Notes: generated from the letters alone by a model not told the origin. 40,677 nucleotides of DNA from S144-45 sp015494035 (GCA_027057345.1 JALUIX010000015.1:1-40677); one strand, 5' to 3'; positions 7,907 to 17,447 are shown, counted from the first letter of the stretch. Made by a program: numbers and translations.

Positions 7907-9127
7907 ATGCCCATGACCGACCAAACCAACCACGCCAAGGCCCGTTTGCTGATGCGCCTGGGCAAAGCCATTTCCGAGGCCGGCGCACCGGCACACCGGC
8001 TCGAGTCCTCCATGCAGGTGCTCATGGACAAAATTGGCCTGCACGGCAGTTTTTTTGCCATGCCAACGGCCCTGATTGCCTCCCTGGGCAGCGAAGACCG
8101 CCAGCAGGCTTACATGGAACGCATCACTCCAGGCGACATCAATCTGGAACGCATTGTCGATCTAAGCGAAGTGATTGCCGCGCTGGAGAGCGACAACATC
8201 GGCATTGAACAGGCTCTGAAACGCATCGACGCCATCATTAAACGTCCCCTGGCCTACCCTTTCTGGCTCACAGTGCTGTCATTTGGCCTGGCCTCGGCCA
8301 GTGTGGCCGGCCTGTTTGGCGGCAGCTGGCTGGACGTGCTGTTTTCCGGTTTGATGGGGCTGATTACCGGTGGCTTTCTTATTTCCACCGCCGGTCATGA
8401 CAACATAAAACAACTGCACACGCCGCTGGCCGCCGCCGTGGTCGGATTTCTGTCGCTGGTGATTGCGGCCCGCTTTGCGCAGGTCAATTACCTCACCGTC
8501 TCCCTGGCCGGGCTGATTATTCTGGTGCCTGGCCTCAGTTTCACCATTGCCATCCGGGAACTGTCCACCGGCCACCTGGTCTCCGGCAGTGCGCGCATGG
8601 CCGGGGCCATCACGGTGTTTTTGTTGTTGAGTTTCGGCATTGCCCTGGGTTACATGCTGGGCGATTACTGGCTGGGCACACCGCCCATGCCCGAGGCTCA
8701 ACCCATCCCCGAGTGGTTTCTGCTGCTCTCCCTGTTACTCATCAGCCTGTCGTTTACGGTGCTGTTCAACGCCCGATTGCGTGACAGCGTCTGGCTACTG
8801 GCCACTGTGGCTTTGGCGATTCTGGGCTCGAAACTGCTGGGACAATGGCTGCAGCAGCCCTTTCTGGCTTTTGCGGTGGTGCTGCTGATTTCCATTTTTG
8901 GCAACCTGTATTCGCGCCTGAGCGGCAAGCCCGCTTCCCTGATTCATATTCCAGGCGTCATGTTGCTGGTGCCCGGTTCGGTGGGTTTTCACTCCATTTC
9001 CGCCATGTTGCAACACGACACCCTGGCCGGCATTGAAATTGCCTTCAAGGCATTGCTGATTGCCGTGTCCATCGCCGTGGGGCTGCTGGCGGGCAACCTG
9101 TTTGTGCCGCCCAAAAAGGCGCTCTAG
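7907..9127 (+). CDS. ThrE-like threonine/serine exporter family membrane protein
   Basis: 406 residues. The cytosolic N-terminal part, residues about 10-115, carries the ThrE/DUF1212 signature: LGKAISEAGAPAHRLE and GLHGSFFAMPTALIAS. About ten transmembrane segments follow, in two blocks (DUF1212, then DUF3815-like, ending AGNLFVPPKK). Family members export threonine and serine. The substrate here is inferred from the family only. An ATG two codons later (7913) is an equally possible start; the Shine-Dalgarno is weak. Its TAG stop is formed by TA plus the first base of the next MITE. Confidence 0.87.
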   Translation: MPMTDQTNHAKARLLMRLGKAISEAGAPAHRLESSMQVLMDKIGLHGSFFAMPTALIASLGSEDRQQAYMERITPGDINLERIVDLSEVIAALESDNIGIEQALKRIDAIIKRPLAYPFWLTVLSFGLASASVAGLFGGSWLDVLFSGLMGLITGGFLISTAGHDNIKQLHTPLAAAVVGFLSLVIAARFAQVNYLTVSLAGLIILVPGLSFTIAIRELSTGHLVSGSARMAGAITVFLLLSFGIALGYMLGDYWLGTPPMPEAQPIPEWFLLLSLLLISLSFTVLFNARLRDSVWLLATVALAILGSKLLGQWLQQPFLAFAVVLLISIFGNLYSRLSGKPASLIHIPGVMLLVPGSVGFHSISAMLQHDTLAGIEIAFKALLIAVSIAVGLLAGNLFVPPKKAL

Positions 9128-9289
9128 GGAAGCTCTGATCGAATCGTGACACGGCATCTTGCGGCGTAAAACCGTCCATTTCTGTGTTGCAAACCTTCGC
9201 AATAGCCTTGCTATTACGTGCGGTTTGCGCCTTGAACTGAACAATTTTGCACTCCAATCTGCTCGCGCCAGATTCAACCAAAGCTTCCC
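9127..9289 (-). mobile_element. Family A palindromic MITE, copy A4
   Basis: 163 bp, from GGGAAGCTCTGATCGAATC to GATTCAACCAAAGCTTCCC, with the central AATAGC-CTT-GCTATT. The left flank is TA (9125-9126, part of the stop codon of the ThrE-like gene) and the right flank CA (9290-9291). It lies between the convergent exporter and hslR genes. Confidence 0.9.
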
Positions 9290-9291
9290 CA

Positions 9292-9303
9292 GGGAAGCTT
9301 CGC
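9292..9303. repeat. Half terminal repeat remnant
   Basis: GGGAAGCTTCGC directly follows copy A4, separated by CA, and is itself followed by TA (9304-9305). It looks like one end of a further element whose body is lost, similar to the remnant at 111-131. Confidence 0.4.
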
Positions 9304-9318
9304 TAGGGTTGAATTGTC

Positions 9319-9699
9319 CTAGTCGGAACGGCGCTTGACCCGCAGCAACTGGCGCCGCTGCTTCTTGTCGGGTTTGTGCGCCGGTGCCGCCTGACTGGCT
9401 CTCAGGGCCTTGCGCAGGGCCGCCTGTTCTTCCCGCGCGGCACGACTGGCCTCGGTTTCGGCATAAAGGGTGGCGGCAATTTTGGCCGAACCGCGTTTTT
9501 CTGCCAGCCCGGTGACTTCCACCGTCCACTGCTGTTCCCCTTTCTGAATCTGCACCGTATCACCGACCTGTACCTCTCTGGCCGGTTTGATGCGTTGACC
9601 ATTGAGTTTGATGTGGCCGCCCTCAACGTGTTGTTTGGCCAGCGAGCGGGTTTTGAAAAAACGCGCGGCCCACAGCCATTTGTCAATTCGTGTGCCCAT
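9319..9699 (-). CDS. hslR: Heat-shock ribosome-associated S4 protein HslR (Hsp15)
   Basis: 126 residues from the ATG at 9699, chosen because a strong AAGGAAGGA lies just upstream; a start eight codons earlier has no such support. The S4 RNA-binding domain fills residues about 3-65 (RIDKWLWAARFFKTRSLAKQ, then VEGGHIKLNGQRIKP). The tail is rich in Lys, Arg and Ala. In E. coli, Hsp15 rescues stalled 50S subunits carrying nascent chains. It lies 13 bases downstream of apaH in what looks like one operon with a PqiA-domain gene. Confidence 0.9.
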   Translation of the reverse strand: MGTRIDKWLWAARFFKTRSLAKQHVEGGHIKLNGQRIKPAREVQVGDTVQIQKGEQQWTVEVTGLAEKRGSAKIAATLYAETEASRAAREEQAALRKALRASQAAPAHKPDKKQRRQLLRVKRRSD

Positions 9700-9712
9700 G
9701 AGTGTCCTTCCT

Positions 9713-10630
9713 TTACACGGCAATGAATTCAGGTTTGTGGCCGGGCGCTTCCGGCAAGCGCATGGCCGTCAGCTGCCCGCCCCAGACCTTGCCGGTGTCC
9801 AGGCAGACGGTGTTGTTCTCCTCATGCAGCCCCAGGGCCGACCAATGACCATAAAGCACCGTGGCCGGTAATGGCACGCGCCGGGGGAACCGGAACCACG
9901 GGTGCAGATGGGGGAATTTCTCCGGTGGGCCCTTGGCCTCGAAATCCAGGCACGCCTCGTCATCCAGAAAACGCATGCGGGTAAACGCATTAATGGCAAA
10001 GCGCATGCGCATGATGCTGTGTTCATCCAGGGACAGCGAACCGGTTTCGGCCTGGGAGGACAACCGATGCGCAACAGATGGCTGGGGTGGAACGGGCCTA
10101 CACGGGCGATTGCCAAACAAGTGCGCAAAAAACGCCTGCGTGTGGTGCTGGATCAGATTTTCGGCAAAGTGCGCTTCCTGGCGGGCCTCCTCCCCCGACC
10201 ACAACGGATACACGCCAGCGTGACACAACCACCAGGGTTTGTGCCCGCTATCGCTATCGCTATCGTTATCGTTATCGGTGTCAGCACCAGCAGCGCGGAT
10301 TTCGTGCAACAGCGGTTGGCTTTGCAACCAGGCCAGCAACAGCTCGGCATCGGGGGCGGAAAAAATGGCGTCAATCTCGGCCGACACGGGGCGCGAACCT
10401 GGCTGGTGATAGCGGTGTAATACGCTCAGGTCATGATTGCCCAGTACGCTCTGGCAAACGCCCTGATGGGCCATCACCCAGCGCAGCACATGCACGGACT
10501 GGCCGCCCCGATTGATGAGATCGCCGGTAAAATAAAGCCGGTCGCGCCGGGGATCAAAAGCCAGTTTTTTCACAAGCGCCATCAAGGCATCAAAGCAACC
10601 TTGCACGTCCCCGATCACGTAGGCGCTCAT
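9713..10630 (-). CDS. apaH: Symmetrical Ap4A hydrolase
   Basis: 305 residues. This is a calcineurin-like metallophosphatase that splits Ap4A to two ADP and removes Np4-type RNA caps in E. coli. Metal-site motifs are GDVQG (7-11), GDLINRG (36-42) and GNHD (64-67), with WLCHAGVYPLW and YGHWSALG further on. Residues about 117-128 are an Asp/Asn/Ser run coded by a hexanucleotide tandem repeat (see 10245-10290). A second insertion around 165-200 is Pro/Ser-rich. In E. coli apaH follows rsmA-apaG; here it sits between hslR and a PqiA-domain gene, with an ATGA overlap with the latter. Confidence 0.93.
   Translation of the reverse strand: MSAYVIGDVQGCFDALMALVKKLAFDPRRDRLYFTGDLINRGGQSVHVLRWVMAHQGVCQSVLGNHDLSVLHRYHQPGSRPVSAEIDAIFSAPDAELLLAWLQSQPLLHEIRAAGADTDNDNDSDSDSGHKPWWLCHAGVYPLWSGEEARQEAHFAENLIQHHTQAFFAHLFGNRPCRPVPPQPSVAHRLSSQAETGSLSLDEHSIMRMRFAINAFTRMRFLDDEACLDFEAKGPPEKFPHLHPWFRFPRRVPLPATVLYGHWSALGLHEENNTVCLDTGKVWGGQLTAMRLPEAPGHKPEFIAV
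10245..10290. repeat. Hexanucleotide tandem repeat inside apaH
   Basis: About six tandem copies of TATCGC/TATCGT (a 6-base unit) in the coding sequence of apaH, encoding alternating Asp with Ser or Asn. Because the unit is a multiple of three, copy-number changes would alter loop length without shifting the frame. Confidence 0.8.
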
Positions 10631-11493
10631 GGGGTCGATTCCACCGGCACGGCTTCTGGCCGGGCTTTCGTGGCACGTTCACGCAAAGACAAAAGCAGTG
10701 CAATGACCATGGACAAAATCACGTAAATAAGAAAGAAATACAGCCCGGCCTGCAGTTGCGCATCAGTGCTGCCCTTTTCACGCAGCGAAAACCAGGTAAC
10801 AATGATGGCCACCACGAACACATCCAGCATGGACCATTTGCCCAAATGCAGCATCAGGCGATGCAGTTTCTGCAAGAAGGGATGGTCGGCTGCGTCGCGC
10901 ACAGCCAGCAAGCGGGCCATGAGGCCGGTTTTGAGCACCGGCACCACCACCGTAAACAGCAGAATCAACGCGGCAATACCGGCCTGTCCCTGCTGCCAGA
11001 GTTTCGCCAGCGCGCCGAGAATGCTTTTGGATTCATATTGAAAGACCGTGTGACCCAACACGGGAAAATCCTTGTAGGCCACCAGCGAAAACACCGGCAT
11101 CAGCAGGCCGGAAAACAGGGCAATGAGCGACAGGCCCAGCAGTGTCAGCAACAGCCAGCGGGCCGGGTGCATGGCATAAAGTACCAGTGTCAGCAACACC
11201 AGCGCCAGAAAGATGGTGGCATAGCGGGTGGCGGACTGGCGCAGCTTCTGACTGCTGTCGCGCCAGGTCGCCAATTCGTCCATGGCCTCGCTGTAACCGT
11301 CATACCAGCTGAAAGTAATCGTTTCGAGCACTTTTTTGCTTTTCAGGCTGATTTTTTCCATGACCTCCAGCCGTCGGGTCAGGGTTTCTGCGGCCCGTGC
11401 CGCACCGACGGCGGCTGTCCAGGCCTGCCAGGCAGCGAGCACACCGCCGGTCAGGAGCATCAGTGCCATAAGCCAGGGAACCAAGCCCTTCAT
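10627..11493 (-). CDS. PqiA-domain membrane protein
   Basis: 288 residues from the ATG at 11493; a GTG at 11520 is also in frame. An N-terminal membrane anchor (residues about 4-25) is followed by a charged periplasmic-type segment, then at least four hydrophobic helices. The signature LGKWSMLDVFVVAIIVTWFSL marks the paraquat-inducible protein A domain. PqiA proteins are the membrane partners of MCE-type lipid transport systems in E. coli. No MCE protein (PqiB) is next to it here, so the partner is unknown. Its TGA overlaps the apaH ATG. Confidence 0.75.
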   Translation of the reverse strand: MKGLVPWLMALMLLTGGVLAAWQAWTAAVGAARAAETLTRRLEVMEKISLKSKKVLETITFSWYDGYSEAMDELATWRDSSQKLRQSATRYATIFLALVLLTLVLYAMHPARWLLLTLLGLSLIALFSGLLMPVFSLVAYKDFPVLGHTVFQYESKSILGALAKLWQQGQAGIAALILLFTVVVPVLKTGLMARLLAVRDAADHPFLQKLHRLMLHLGKWSMLDVFVVAIIVTWFSLREKGSTDAQLQAGLYFFLIYVILSMVIALLLSLRERATKARPEAVPVESTP

Positions 11494-11602
11494 GTTATCG
11501 CCCTGCGCGGTGGCCAACACACAGGCAATACATTGCCAGTACGGTGCACCTCGGAAGCACGGCGCTGAGGCAGATTGCCAGGCAACGGTGAAGCGGGTTT
11601 CC

Positions 11603-14600
11603 TCATGGAATCAACTCGGGTGTCTGCTTTTCATCGGTTTCGGCGCTTTTAACGGGTTCGGCCGCTTCCTCTTTTTGATTGCCCTCGGCCACTTTGTCAG
11701 GCGACGGACTGGCTGGCCCGGCGGTGGCCGGGGCTGTCGCGTCTTGGGCTGCTCCCTTTCCAGGCACGGCCTGTGTCCGGGGAGCCGGTTCAGCATCCGG
11801 TTGCCGGTAATCCAGCGGCAGGTCCTCGGGTCGTGCCTTGTCAACGTCAATCAGTTCAATGTCCGGATTGTCCCACGGGCCGGTGACGTGATAGACAAAC
11901 TTGCCGGATTTTTTCAGAGAATCATGCAACACGCCCTGCATAAAGAAGCCCGCCGCGGCCCCGGCCGGGCCACCGGCGATGGCGCCCAGGGTGGGCAGTA
12001 TCTGGCCCACTTTGGGCACCACGGTCAGGGTCTGGTCGTATGTCTGCCGGACCAGGTCCATGCTGCCTTTGACGCGAATCCTGGCGCCGCTATAGAGCAC
12101 TTCAAAATCATCGGTCCAGGCCTGGCCATTACGCAGTGTGAAGTGGCCGGTCATGGCTTCAAAACGCAATCCCTGACTGAGCACATCGGCAAAATCCAGA
12201 ATCAGCCGCCGTGGCAGATTGGTGAGGTTCAACAAGCCGAAAACCCGGCCGATGCCCGGTTTGGCGTCGGTGACTTCTCCCGGCCCGATGCTTACGGTCA
12301 AATCGCCACTGAGTCGATCAAAGGAAAATTGCGCCGGCGATCCCGGCCAGACGGTGTTCATTTCAATAACTGTCTGGCCACCCCTGATGGGAGAGTCATA
12401 GCCAATGGACTGCAGGAATTTCCCCAGATTATCCGACACCATCACCACGTGAAAGCGGGACTCACCCAGCAAAGGCACGCCATCGACAACATCGGCGGAG
12501 CCATCAGCCGGTTGCCGCACCCAGTCACCGGTGGCATTGAGTGTGATCCAGTGGTTGCGGGATTCGAACTTCTCCACCTTCATGCCACCCACCACCGGCC
12601 GGGCCTCCAGTCGCATTTCCCCCAACGGGATGCCCTGATAGGTAAAGTCTTGCACCCACACGTGCAAGGCAGGCAGGTCAAAACCGGTGGCCGCGGGGAC
12701 TTCAAAAGTGGGCGCTAAATGGGTGACTTCCGGCCACACGAGTTTTTTTAGCTGCACCACAATGCCGCGCTGCCTGGCATCATCGGCCACCAGCACCTCG
12801 CCCTCAATCTCCGGCCCATGCAGCGAAATGCGCCACGCGTCAGCCTCACGAACTACGCGCACATCCACGTCGGTCAACAGGCGCGACATGAACAGGCCTC
12901 GCCGGATGTGAAACCGGTATTCACCCTCAGGCAGTTTGAACAGGCTTTTTTCGCCACTGCGCCGGGCCAGCACGGCCAGCCAGCCGTCCAGATCCAACGT
13001 CTCAATTTCGCCCCCGATAGGCACATCCGGTGGTACCTGCTGGCCAAACTGCAGGCGCTCAATGGCCAGTTGCGCGGTCTTCGCCAGCCAGCGCACCCGC
13101 GCGGTGAAGACATCTGAATAACTCACTTCCCAGGGCTGTTCGCTGCACGGGTGGTCGCAGTCAAAACGCACTGGGGCCTTACTGGGCGCCCGCTTGAACA
13201 GCGGCAGGGGCAGATTGATTTTCACCCCCACCAGGTCGCTTTCACCACTGAAGTGCAAGCCGGCGGTGTGAACGGCGGTGGCCGATTCTTTCGCCATCGG
13301 CGCAGACCCCGCTCCCCCATTCTCTGATGTGTGCTGGGTGGCGCTGGTCAGGTTAAACCGCCAGTGTGAAGTGCCTTCCAGTGGCAGCTCGTGCCCGAGT
13401 TTTTGTTCCAGCGTGGCGACGGTGAGCGGCCCTTGCATGAGCAGGTCAACCACTGGTAGCTGCTTTTCCGGCAACTGCACGGTGCCGGACAAAACCACCG
13501 GATTTTGCAGGAATTCCCCGGCAATATCGTCCAGTTTGAGAAGCAAACCCTGCAAGGCGATATCACCGCGCAAGGACTCAAGACTGAAATCATTGAGGCT
13601 GAAGGCCACGTTGCGCAAGTGGATGGCACCAAAAGGCCGGACGGGTTTCTTGGGTCCGGGTTTGAGTGAGAGATCCAGCTTCAAATCCACGTCGCTGCGG
13701 CCACGCATGCGGATGTCTTCCTGCAGCAAAGGCAATTTGCGACCCAGTTCGCTGGCACGCAGAAAGTTGATCAGGTAGTTATCCCGACCGGTGGCGGCCA
13801 GCGTGATTTTCAATTGACCTAGTTTGAAATTCGGGATTTCGGCTTGCCCGTGGGTGATGATCGCGCCCATGGTTTTTGCCTGCCTGACCTGTGCCTGCAT
13901 GCTTCGGTTCAGAAACGTCACGGTGGCGTCCACATCGCGCAATTTGGGCCAGTCCGGTTCGTACTGCAAGACCACATCGCGGGCCTCTGCCTGCGCCAGA
14001 AACTTGCCGGAGCGGTCTGCGAAGGGGTAACGGCGGGTATCGCCCAGGTAGGCGATGCCACCCGCCGGAATGCTGCCGCCCTGAAGGGCATTGTCCAGCC
14101 AGTTGATGAGTTTTTCCTTCCAGATGCCCGCAGGCCAGTATTTGTACAGTTGACGTACTTTCACCTGCCGCAGTTGGCTGGCCAGATTCACGTGCAGGCT
14201 CTCGCCCTGCACTACTCGCGCCATGCTCTCCAGTTCAAAATCCGTGCAGTCACACCACAGGTGTGGAAGACGCACATCCGGGTTTTCGGCCTGCAGGTCG
14301 GTGCTGAGAACCATCACCAGGTGCTGCCACTTCACAGGTCGACGCAACAGGCGTTCGATGGCCAGACGGCCATTGTCACTGTCAATCAGTAGCCGCAGTT
14401 CATTTCCCTGCAGGCGCACCTGACCGGCCAGGTTTTCGGCCTGGAAAAACGGCGTTTTGGCACGAATTTTCTCAAAAGCAAAAGCAGCCGATACGGGCCG
14501 ACGCAGTGTGAGATCGTGAACGATGGACACATCGCGCAATACGCCAGTGATCTGCCATTCGTTCCCGGGCAGGCCCGGCAAGCCAAACATCACCAGCAGG

Positions 14601-15649
14601 TTATGCAGCATGGCAATGTCCAGTACGTCCGCCTGCAGGCGCAGGCGGTCATTTTCACGCCTGATTAGCAGGTTAACCTGATCCTGCTCAAGGTCTCGGC
14701 TTTTGAGGTTCTGAATGCGCAGGCGGGCCTGCCAATGTTTGCCATCCGGGTCGCCACTGAAGTCCATGCGCAGGTGCCCTGACAGGGAATGGTCGCCAGT
14801 GGTCGCCTGTGGGGATTCATCCGGGCTCAAACGCGCCAGCATAAAGCCTTCTACCAGGCGTCCGTGGCGGGTGGTGAACCAGAATTTGCCGTCCACCTGG
14901 CTGGCTGGCCAATGTAGTTGAGGGTTCAGGTCCTTCAAGGCGGCCAGTCGGAAATCTTCCACGTCCACGTACCAGCGGGCGTCCTTGAGCACTTGTCGAC
15001 GTTTGTCGGCAACCGCCATCAACCTGGCCTGTTTGACCAGCTCCGGACTGGAAACGGTTAACTGTATGGCACGCTGGTTTTTGTCCTGCTGCACCTGCAA
15101 GGCCGTTTGCAACGGGCGTTTCAGGATGTGGCTGAATTTTTCCTGCCACTGGGGGCTGAGTTTGAAGGCCAGGTTTTCAATCAGCAAAGAGCCGCTGGAC
15201 ATAAGCTGTTCAAGGATGCGTGGCGAAACCGGCTGGGCATCGGGTTTTTGCTCGTCTCCGGGGGCCGGGGTCTTTCCGGCTAACTCCATGGCCGCGCTAT
15301 TCACCACCAGTTCCAGGCCGTTGGAACCGCCCGGCCACAGATATTTGTAAATATTGATCTTGAGTTTGGCCCGATCAATGGTGACTGAACTTTTACCACT
15401 AATGGACAGGTTGCTGATGTCAAATTCCGGCCCGGTGCCGCGCCAGCGACCCTCAAGCTGACCGATCTTGACCTGACGGTTCCATTGGCTGGACAAAAAC
15501 TGTTCCAGCGGACGTTGATACAGCCCGGTAAAAGGCAGCAAAACGGTAATCAGTCCAACCACCACGCCGAACAGCAGCAGGCCGATGGCCAGGTACTTGC
15601 GCACCCGGTGCCACAGGGAAATCCGCCAATGGTGAGACTTTTCCGGCAT
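11603..15649 (-). CDS. yhdP: YhdP, AsmA-like intermembrane lipid-transport protein
   Basis: 1348 residues, close to the family's usual 1250-1300 plus a low-complexity tail. One transmembrane segment (about 19-41) is followed by a very long beta-rich periplasmic region (DUF3971 and AsmA-type repeats). The classic C-terminal block is GRVFGLLNLTNLPRRL with RIRVKGSMDL and AGGPAGAAAGFFMQ, residues about 1140-1255. Residues about 1290-1348 are Pro/Ala/Glu/Lys-rich and look disordered. E. coli YhdP, with TamB and YdbH, is implicated in moving phospholipids to the outer membrane. It starts 3 bases after the rng stop, as in the maf-rng-yhdP order of E. coli. Confidence 0.93.
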   Translation of the reverse strand: MPEKSHHWRISLWHRVRKYLAIGLLLFGVVVGLITVLLPFTGLYQRPLEQFLSSQWNRQVKIGQLEGRWRGTGPEFDISNLSISGKSSVTIDRAKLKINIYKYLWPGGSNGLELVVNSAAMELAGKTPAPGDEQKPDAQPVSPRILEQLMSSGSLLIENLAFKLSPQWQEKFSHILKRPLQTALQVQQDKNQRAIQLTVSSPELVKQARLMAVADKRRQVLKDARWYVDVEDFRLAALKDLNPQLHWPASQVDGKFWFTTRHGRLVEGFMLARLSPDESPQATTGDHSLSGHLRMDFSGDPDGKHWQARLRIQNLKSRDLEQDQVNLLIRRENDRLRLQADVLDIAMLHNLLVMFGLPGLPGNEWQITGVLRDVSIVHDLTLRRPVSAAFAFEKIRAKTPFFQAENLAGQVRLQGNELRLLIDSDNGRLAIERLLRRPVKWQHLVMVLSTDLQAENPDVRLPHLWCDCTDFELESMARVVQGESLHVNLASQLRQVKVRQLYKYWPAGIWKEKLINWLDNALQGGSIPAGGIAYLGDTRRYPFADRSGKFLAQAEARDVVLQYEPDWPKLRDVDATVTFLNRSMQAQVRQAKTMGAIITHGQAEIPNFKLGQLKITLAATGRDNYLINFLRASELGRKLPLLQEDIRMRGRSDVDLKLDLSLKPGPKKPVRPFGAIHLRNVAFSLNDFSLESLRGDIALQGLLLKLDDIAGEFLQNPVVLSGTVQLPEKQLPVVDLLMQGPLTVATLEQKLGHELPLEGTSHWRFNLTSATQHTSENGGAGSAPMAKESATAVHTAGLHFSGESDLVGVKINLPLPLFKRAPSKAPVRFDCDHPCSEQPWEVSYSDVFTARVRWLAKTAQLAIERLQFGQQVPPDVPIGGEIETLDLDGWLAVLARRSGEKSLFKLPEGEYRFHIRRGLFMSRLLTDVDVRVVREADAWRISLHGPEIEGEVLVADDARQRGIVVQLKKLVWPEVTHLAPTFEVPAATGFDLPALHVWVQDFTYQGIPLGEMRLEARPVVGGMKVEKFESRNHWITLNATGDWVRQPADGSADVVDGVPLLGESRFHVVMVSDNLGKFLQSIGYDSPIRGGQTVIEMNTVWPGSPAQFSFDRLSGDLTVSIGPGEVTDAKPGIGRVFGLLNLTNLPRRLILDFADVLSQGLRFEAMTGHFTLRNGQAWTDDFEVLYSGARIRVKGSMDLVRQTYDQTLTVVPKVGQILPTLGAIAGGPAGAAAGFFMQGVLHDSLKKSGKFVYHVTGPWDNPDIELIDVDKARPEDLPLDYRQPDAEPAPRTQAVPGKGAAQDATAPATAGPASPSPDKVAEGNQKEEAAEPVKSAETDEKQTPELIP

Positions 15650-15652
15650 TGA

Positions 15653-17272
15653 TCAGGTCAGAACCACGTCAAACTGTTCCCGATTGTAGGCCTCTTCCGG
15701 CTGGAAGCGAATGCGTTTGCCCAGATTTTCTTCCAGTTCCTGCAGTCCCAGGTGCTGTTCATCGATGATGTGGTCTATCAATTCGGGGTTGGCCAGCACC
15801 AATACATTACCGGTTTTGAACTGGCGCACGGCCCGGGTGATTTCACGAAACAGTTCAAAAGCCAGGCTTTCGACAGTTTTAACATAACCCCGACCGGTGC
15901 ATTCCGGGCACGGTTCGCACAGCAGCTTTTGCAGGCATTCGGTGGTGCGTTTGCGCGTCATTTCCACCAGCCCAAGCTCGGTGATGCCGGAGATACTGGT
16001 TTTAACCGGGTCTTGATCCAGGCAGTGCTGCAAGGTGTTCAGTACCTGCTGGCGGTGGTTTTCGTCCTGCATGTCGATAAAATCGAGGATAATGATGCCG
16101 CCGATATTTCGCAGGCGAATTTGCCGCGCAATGCAGTGTGCCGCTTCCAGGTTGGTGCGAAAAATGGTGTCTTCCAGGTTCCGGTGGCCCACAAAGCGGC
16201 CGGTATTGACGTCAATGGTGGTCATGGCCTCGTTCTGGTCAATCACCAGATTACCACCGGATTTCAGGGGCACAAAACGCCGCAGGGCCTTGCTGATTTC
16301 TTCCTCGATATTGAAAAAATCGAAAATCGGCCGGTCGCCTTCGTACAGCACCAGTTCTCCGGCCCATTGGGGCACAAATTCTGTCAGAAAAGCCTGTATT
16401 TCCTTGTGGATCTCCGGGGAATCCACCCGCACCTGTCGCACCTCATGCGTCAGGTTGTCGCGCATGGCGCGCAAGGGCAAGGACAAGCCCTGGTAGATGC
16501 GCTGCGGAGCGCGGGCAGAAGGGATGCTTTGACGTGCCTTCTCCCACAAACGCACCAAAAAATCGAAATCCCGCTGCAGACTGTGCCGGTCAACGCCTTC
16601 GGCGTTGGTGCGGGCAATGATGCCGTATTGGGGAAAATTGGCGCCCAGCTCATCCAGAATGGCCTGCAGGCGTTCCCGTTCGGCTTCATCGGTGATGCGT
16701 GCTGAAAGCGCGCGCGTGCCGGGTTCCTGTGGCAAAAGCACCAGGTAGCGACTGGGAATACTGATCTGACAGGTCACCCGCGCGCCCTTGCTGCCAATGG
16801 CATCCTTATAGACCTGCACCAACAGTTGCTGGCCTTCGTGCACGACACTGGCAATGTTCGGGTAAGACGGGGCGGGTCGCGAAGCAGAAGCAGAATCAAC
16901 CCCGGGCGATTCAGGCGATGAAGTATCGTCAGGCCATGCAGAATAACTCCTGGATTGGTTGCCTGAATCGTTAACCGGCTTGCTACTGGAGGCGCTACTG
17001 TGCGCAGCCTCTTTTCCGCCGTTCGCCGACGAATCCGGTTTCTCCAGGGAGCAAATATCGGTGACGTGCATAAACGCCGAACGTTCCAGGCCAATATTGA
17101 TGAAGGCCGCTTGCAGGCCGGGCACCACCCGTTCAATACGGCCCATGAAAATCTGCCCGACCATGGAGGTGCAACTGTGCCGGTCATGCATGACTTCCTG
17201 CAGCATGCCATTATCCACCAGCGCCACGCGCGTTTCATTGGGGGTGGCATTGATGAGGATTTCTTCCGTCAT
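15653..17272 (-). CDS. rng: Ribonuclease G with a Ser-rich insertion
   Basis: 539 residues, against about 489 in E. coli RNase G. It is an endoribonuclease that matures 16S rRNA 5' ends and degrades mRNA. The S1 domain at the N-terminus (ILINATPNETRVALVDNG) is split by an extra segment at about 77-138, rich in Ser, Asn, Asp and Pro, that accounts for the added length. Catalytic-domain blocks are LVIDQNEAMTTIDVNTG, GGIIILDFIDM and GLVEMTRKR. The zinc-link motif is CEPCPECTGRG. It lacks the long RNase E tail. Upstream, a family B element separates it from maf. Confidence 0.93.
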   Translation of the reverse strand: MTEEILINATPNETRVALVDNGMLQEVMHDRHSCTSMVGQIFMGRIERVVPGLQAAFINIGLERSAFMHVTDICSLEKPDSSANGGKEAAHSSASSSKPVNDSGNQSRSYSAWPDDTSSPESPGVDSASASRPAPSYPNIASVVHEGQQLLVQVYKDAIGSKGARVTCQISIPSRYLVLLPQEPGTRALSARITDEAERERLQAILDELGANFPQYGIIARTNAEGVDRHSLQRDFDFLVRLWEKARQSIPSARAPQRIYQGLSLPLRAMRDNLTHEVRQVRVDSPEIHKEIQAFLTEFVPQWAGELVLYEGDRPIFDFFNIEEEISKALRRFVPLKSGGNLVIDQNEAMTTIDVNTGRFVGHRNLEDTIFRTNLEAAHCIARQIRLRNIGGIIILDFIDMQDENHRQQVLNTLQHCLDQDPVKTSISGITELGLVEMTRKRTTECLQKLLCEPCPECTGRGYVKTVESLAFELFREITRAVRQFKTGNVLVLANPELIDHIIDEQHLGLQELEENLGKRIRFQPEEAYNREQFDVVLT

Positions 17273-17287
17273 GGCCAGGGTTCCTTA

Positions 17288-17447
17288 GGGAAGCTCTGAT
17301 TGAATCTGGACGAAGCAGGTTATGCCGGAAATGTTCGAGAACAAGGCGAAGTTCGCAGCAAATAGCAGGCTATTGGCAAGGACTTCAACGCAGTTATCGG
17401 ACATTTCAGGCGTGAAAAGCGAGTTCATGATTCGATTAGAGTTTCCT
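17288..17447 (+). mobile_element. Family B palindromic MITE, copy B1, between maf and rng
   Basis: 160 bp, flanked by TA on both sides (17286-17287 and 17448-17449). The ends match family A (GGGAAGCTCTGATTGAATC, with a decayed right end), and the centre is AATAGC-AG-GCTATT. The stem sequence between is unlike family A: it contains GGAAATGTTCGAGAACAAGG, and the opposite arm contains the partly complementary ATCGGACATTTCAGG. It lies in a conserved gene pair, so it may alter co-transcription. Confidence 0.92.

Noticed and set aside
8795..9529. Minus-strand 244-codon frame across the exporter gene end, a MITE and hslR
   Set aside because: It runs antisense to the exporter, through an element, and out of frame in hslR; pure overlap.
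11336..12718. Plus-strand 460-codon frame
   Set aside because: It is antisense to the PqiA-domain gene and yhdP, which have clear family motifs.
15752..16705. Plus-strand 317-codon frame
   Set aside because: It is antisense to rng and lacks any recognisable motif or start signal.
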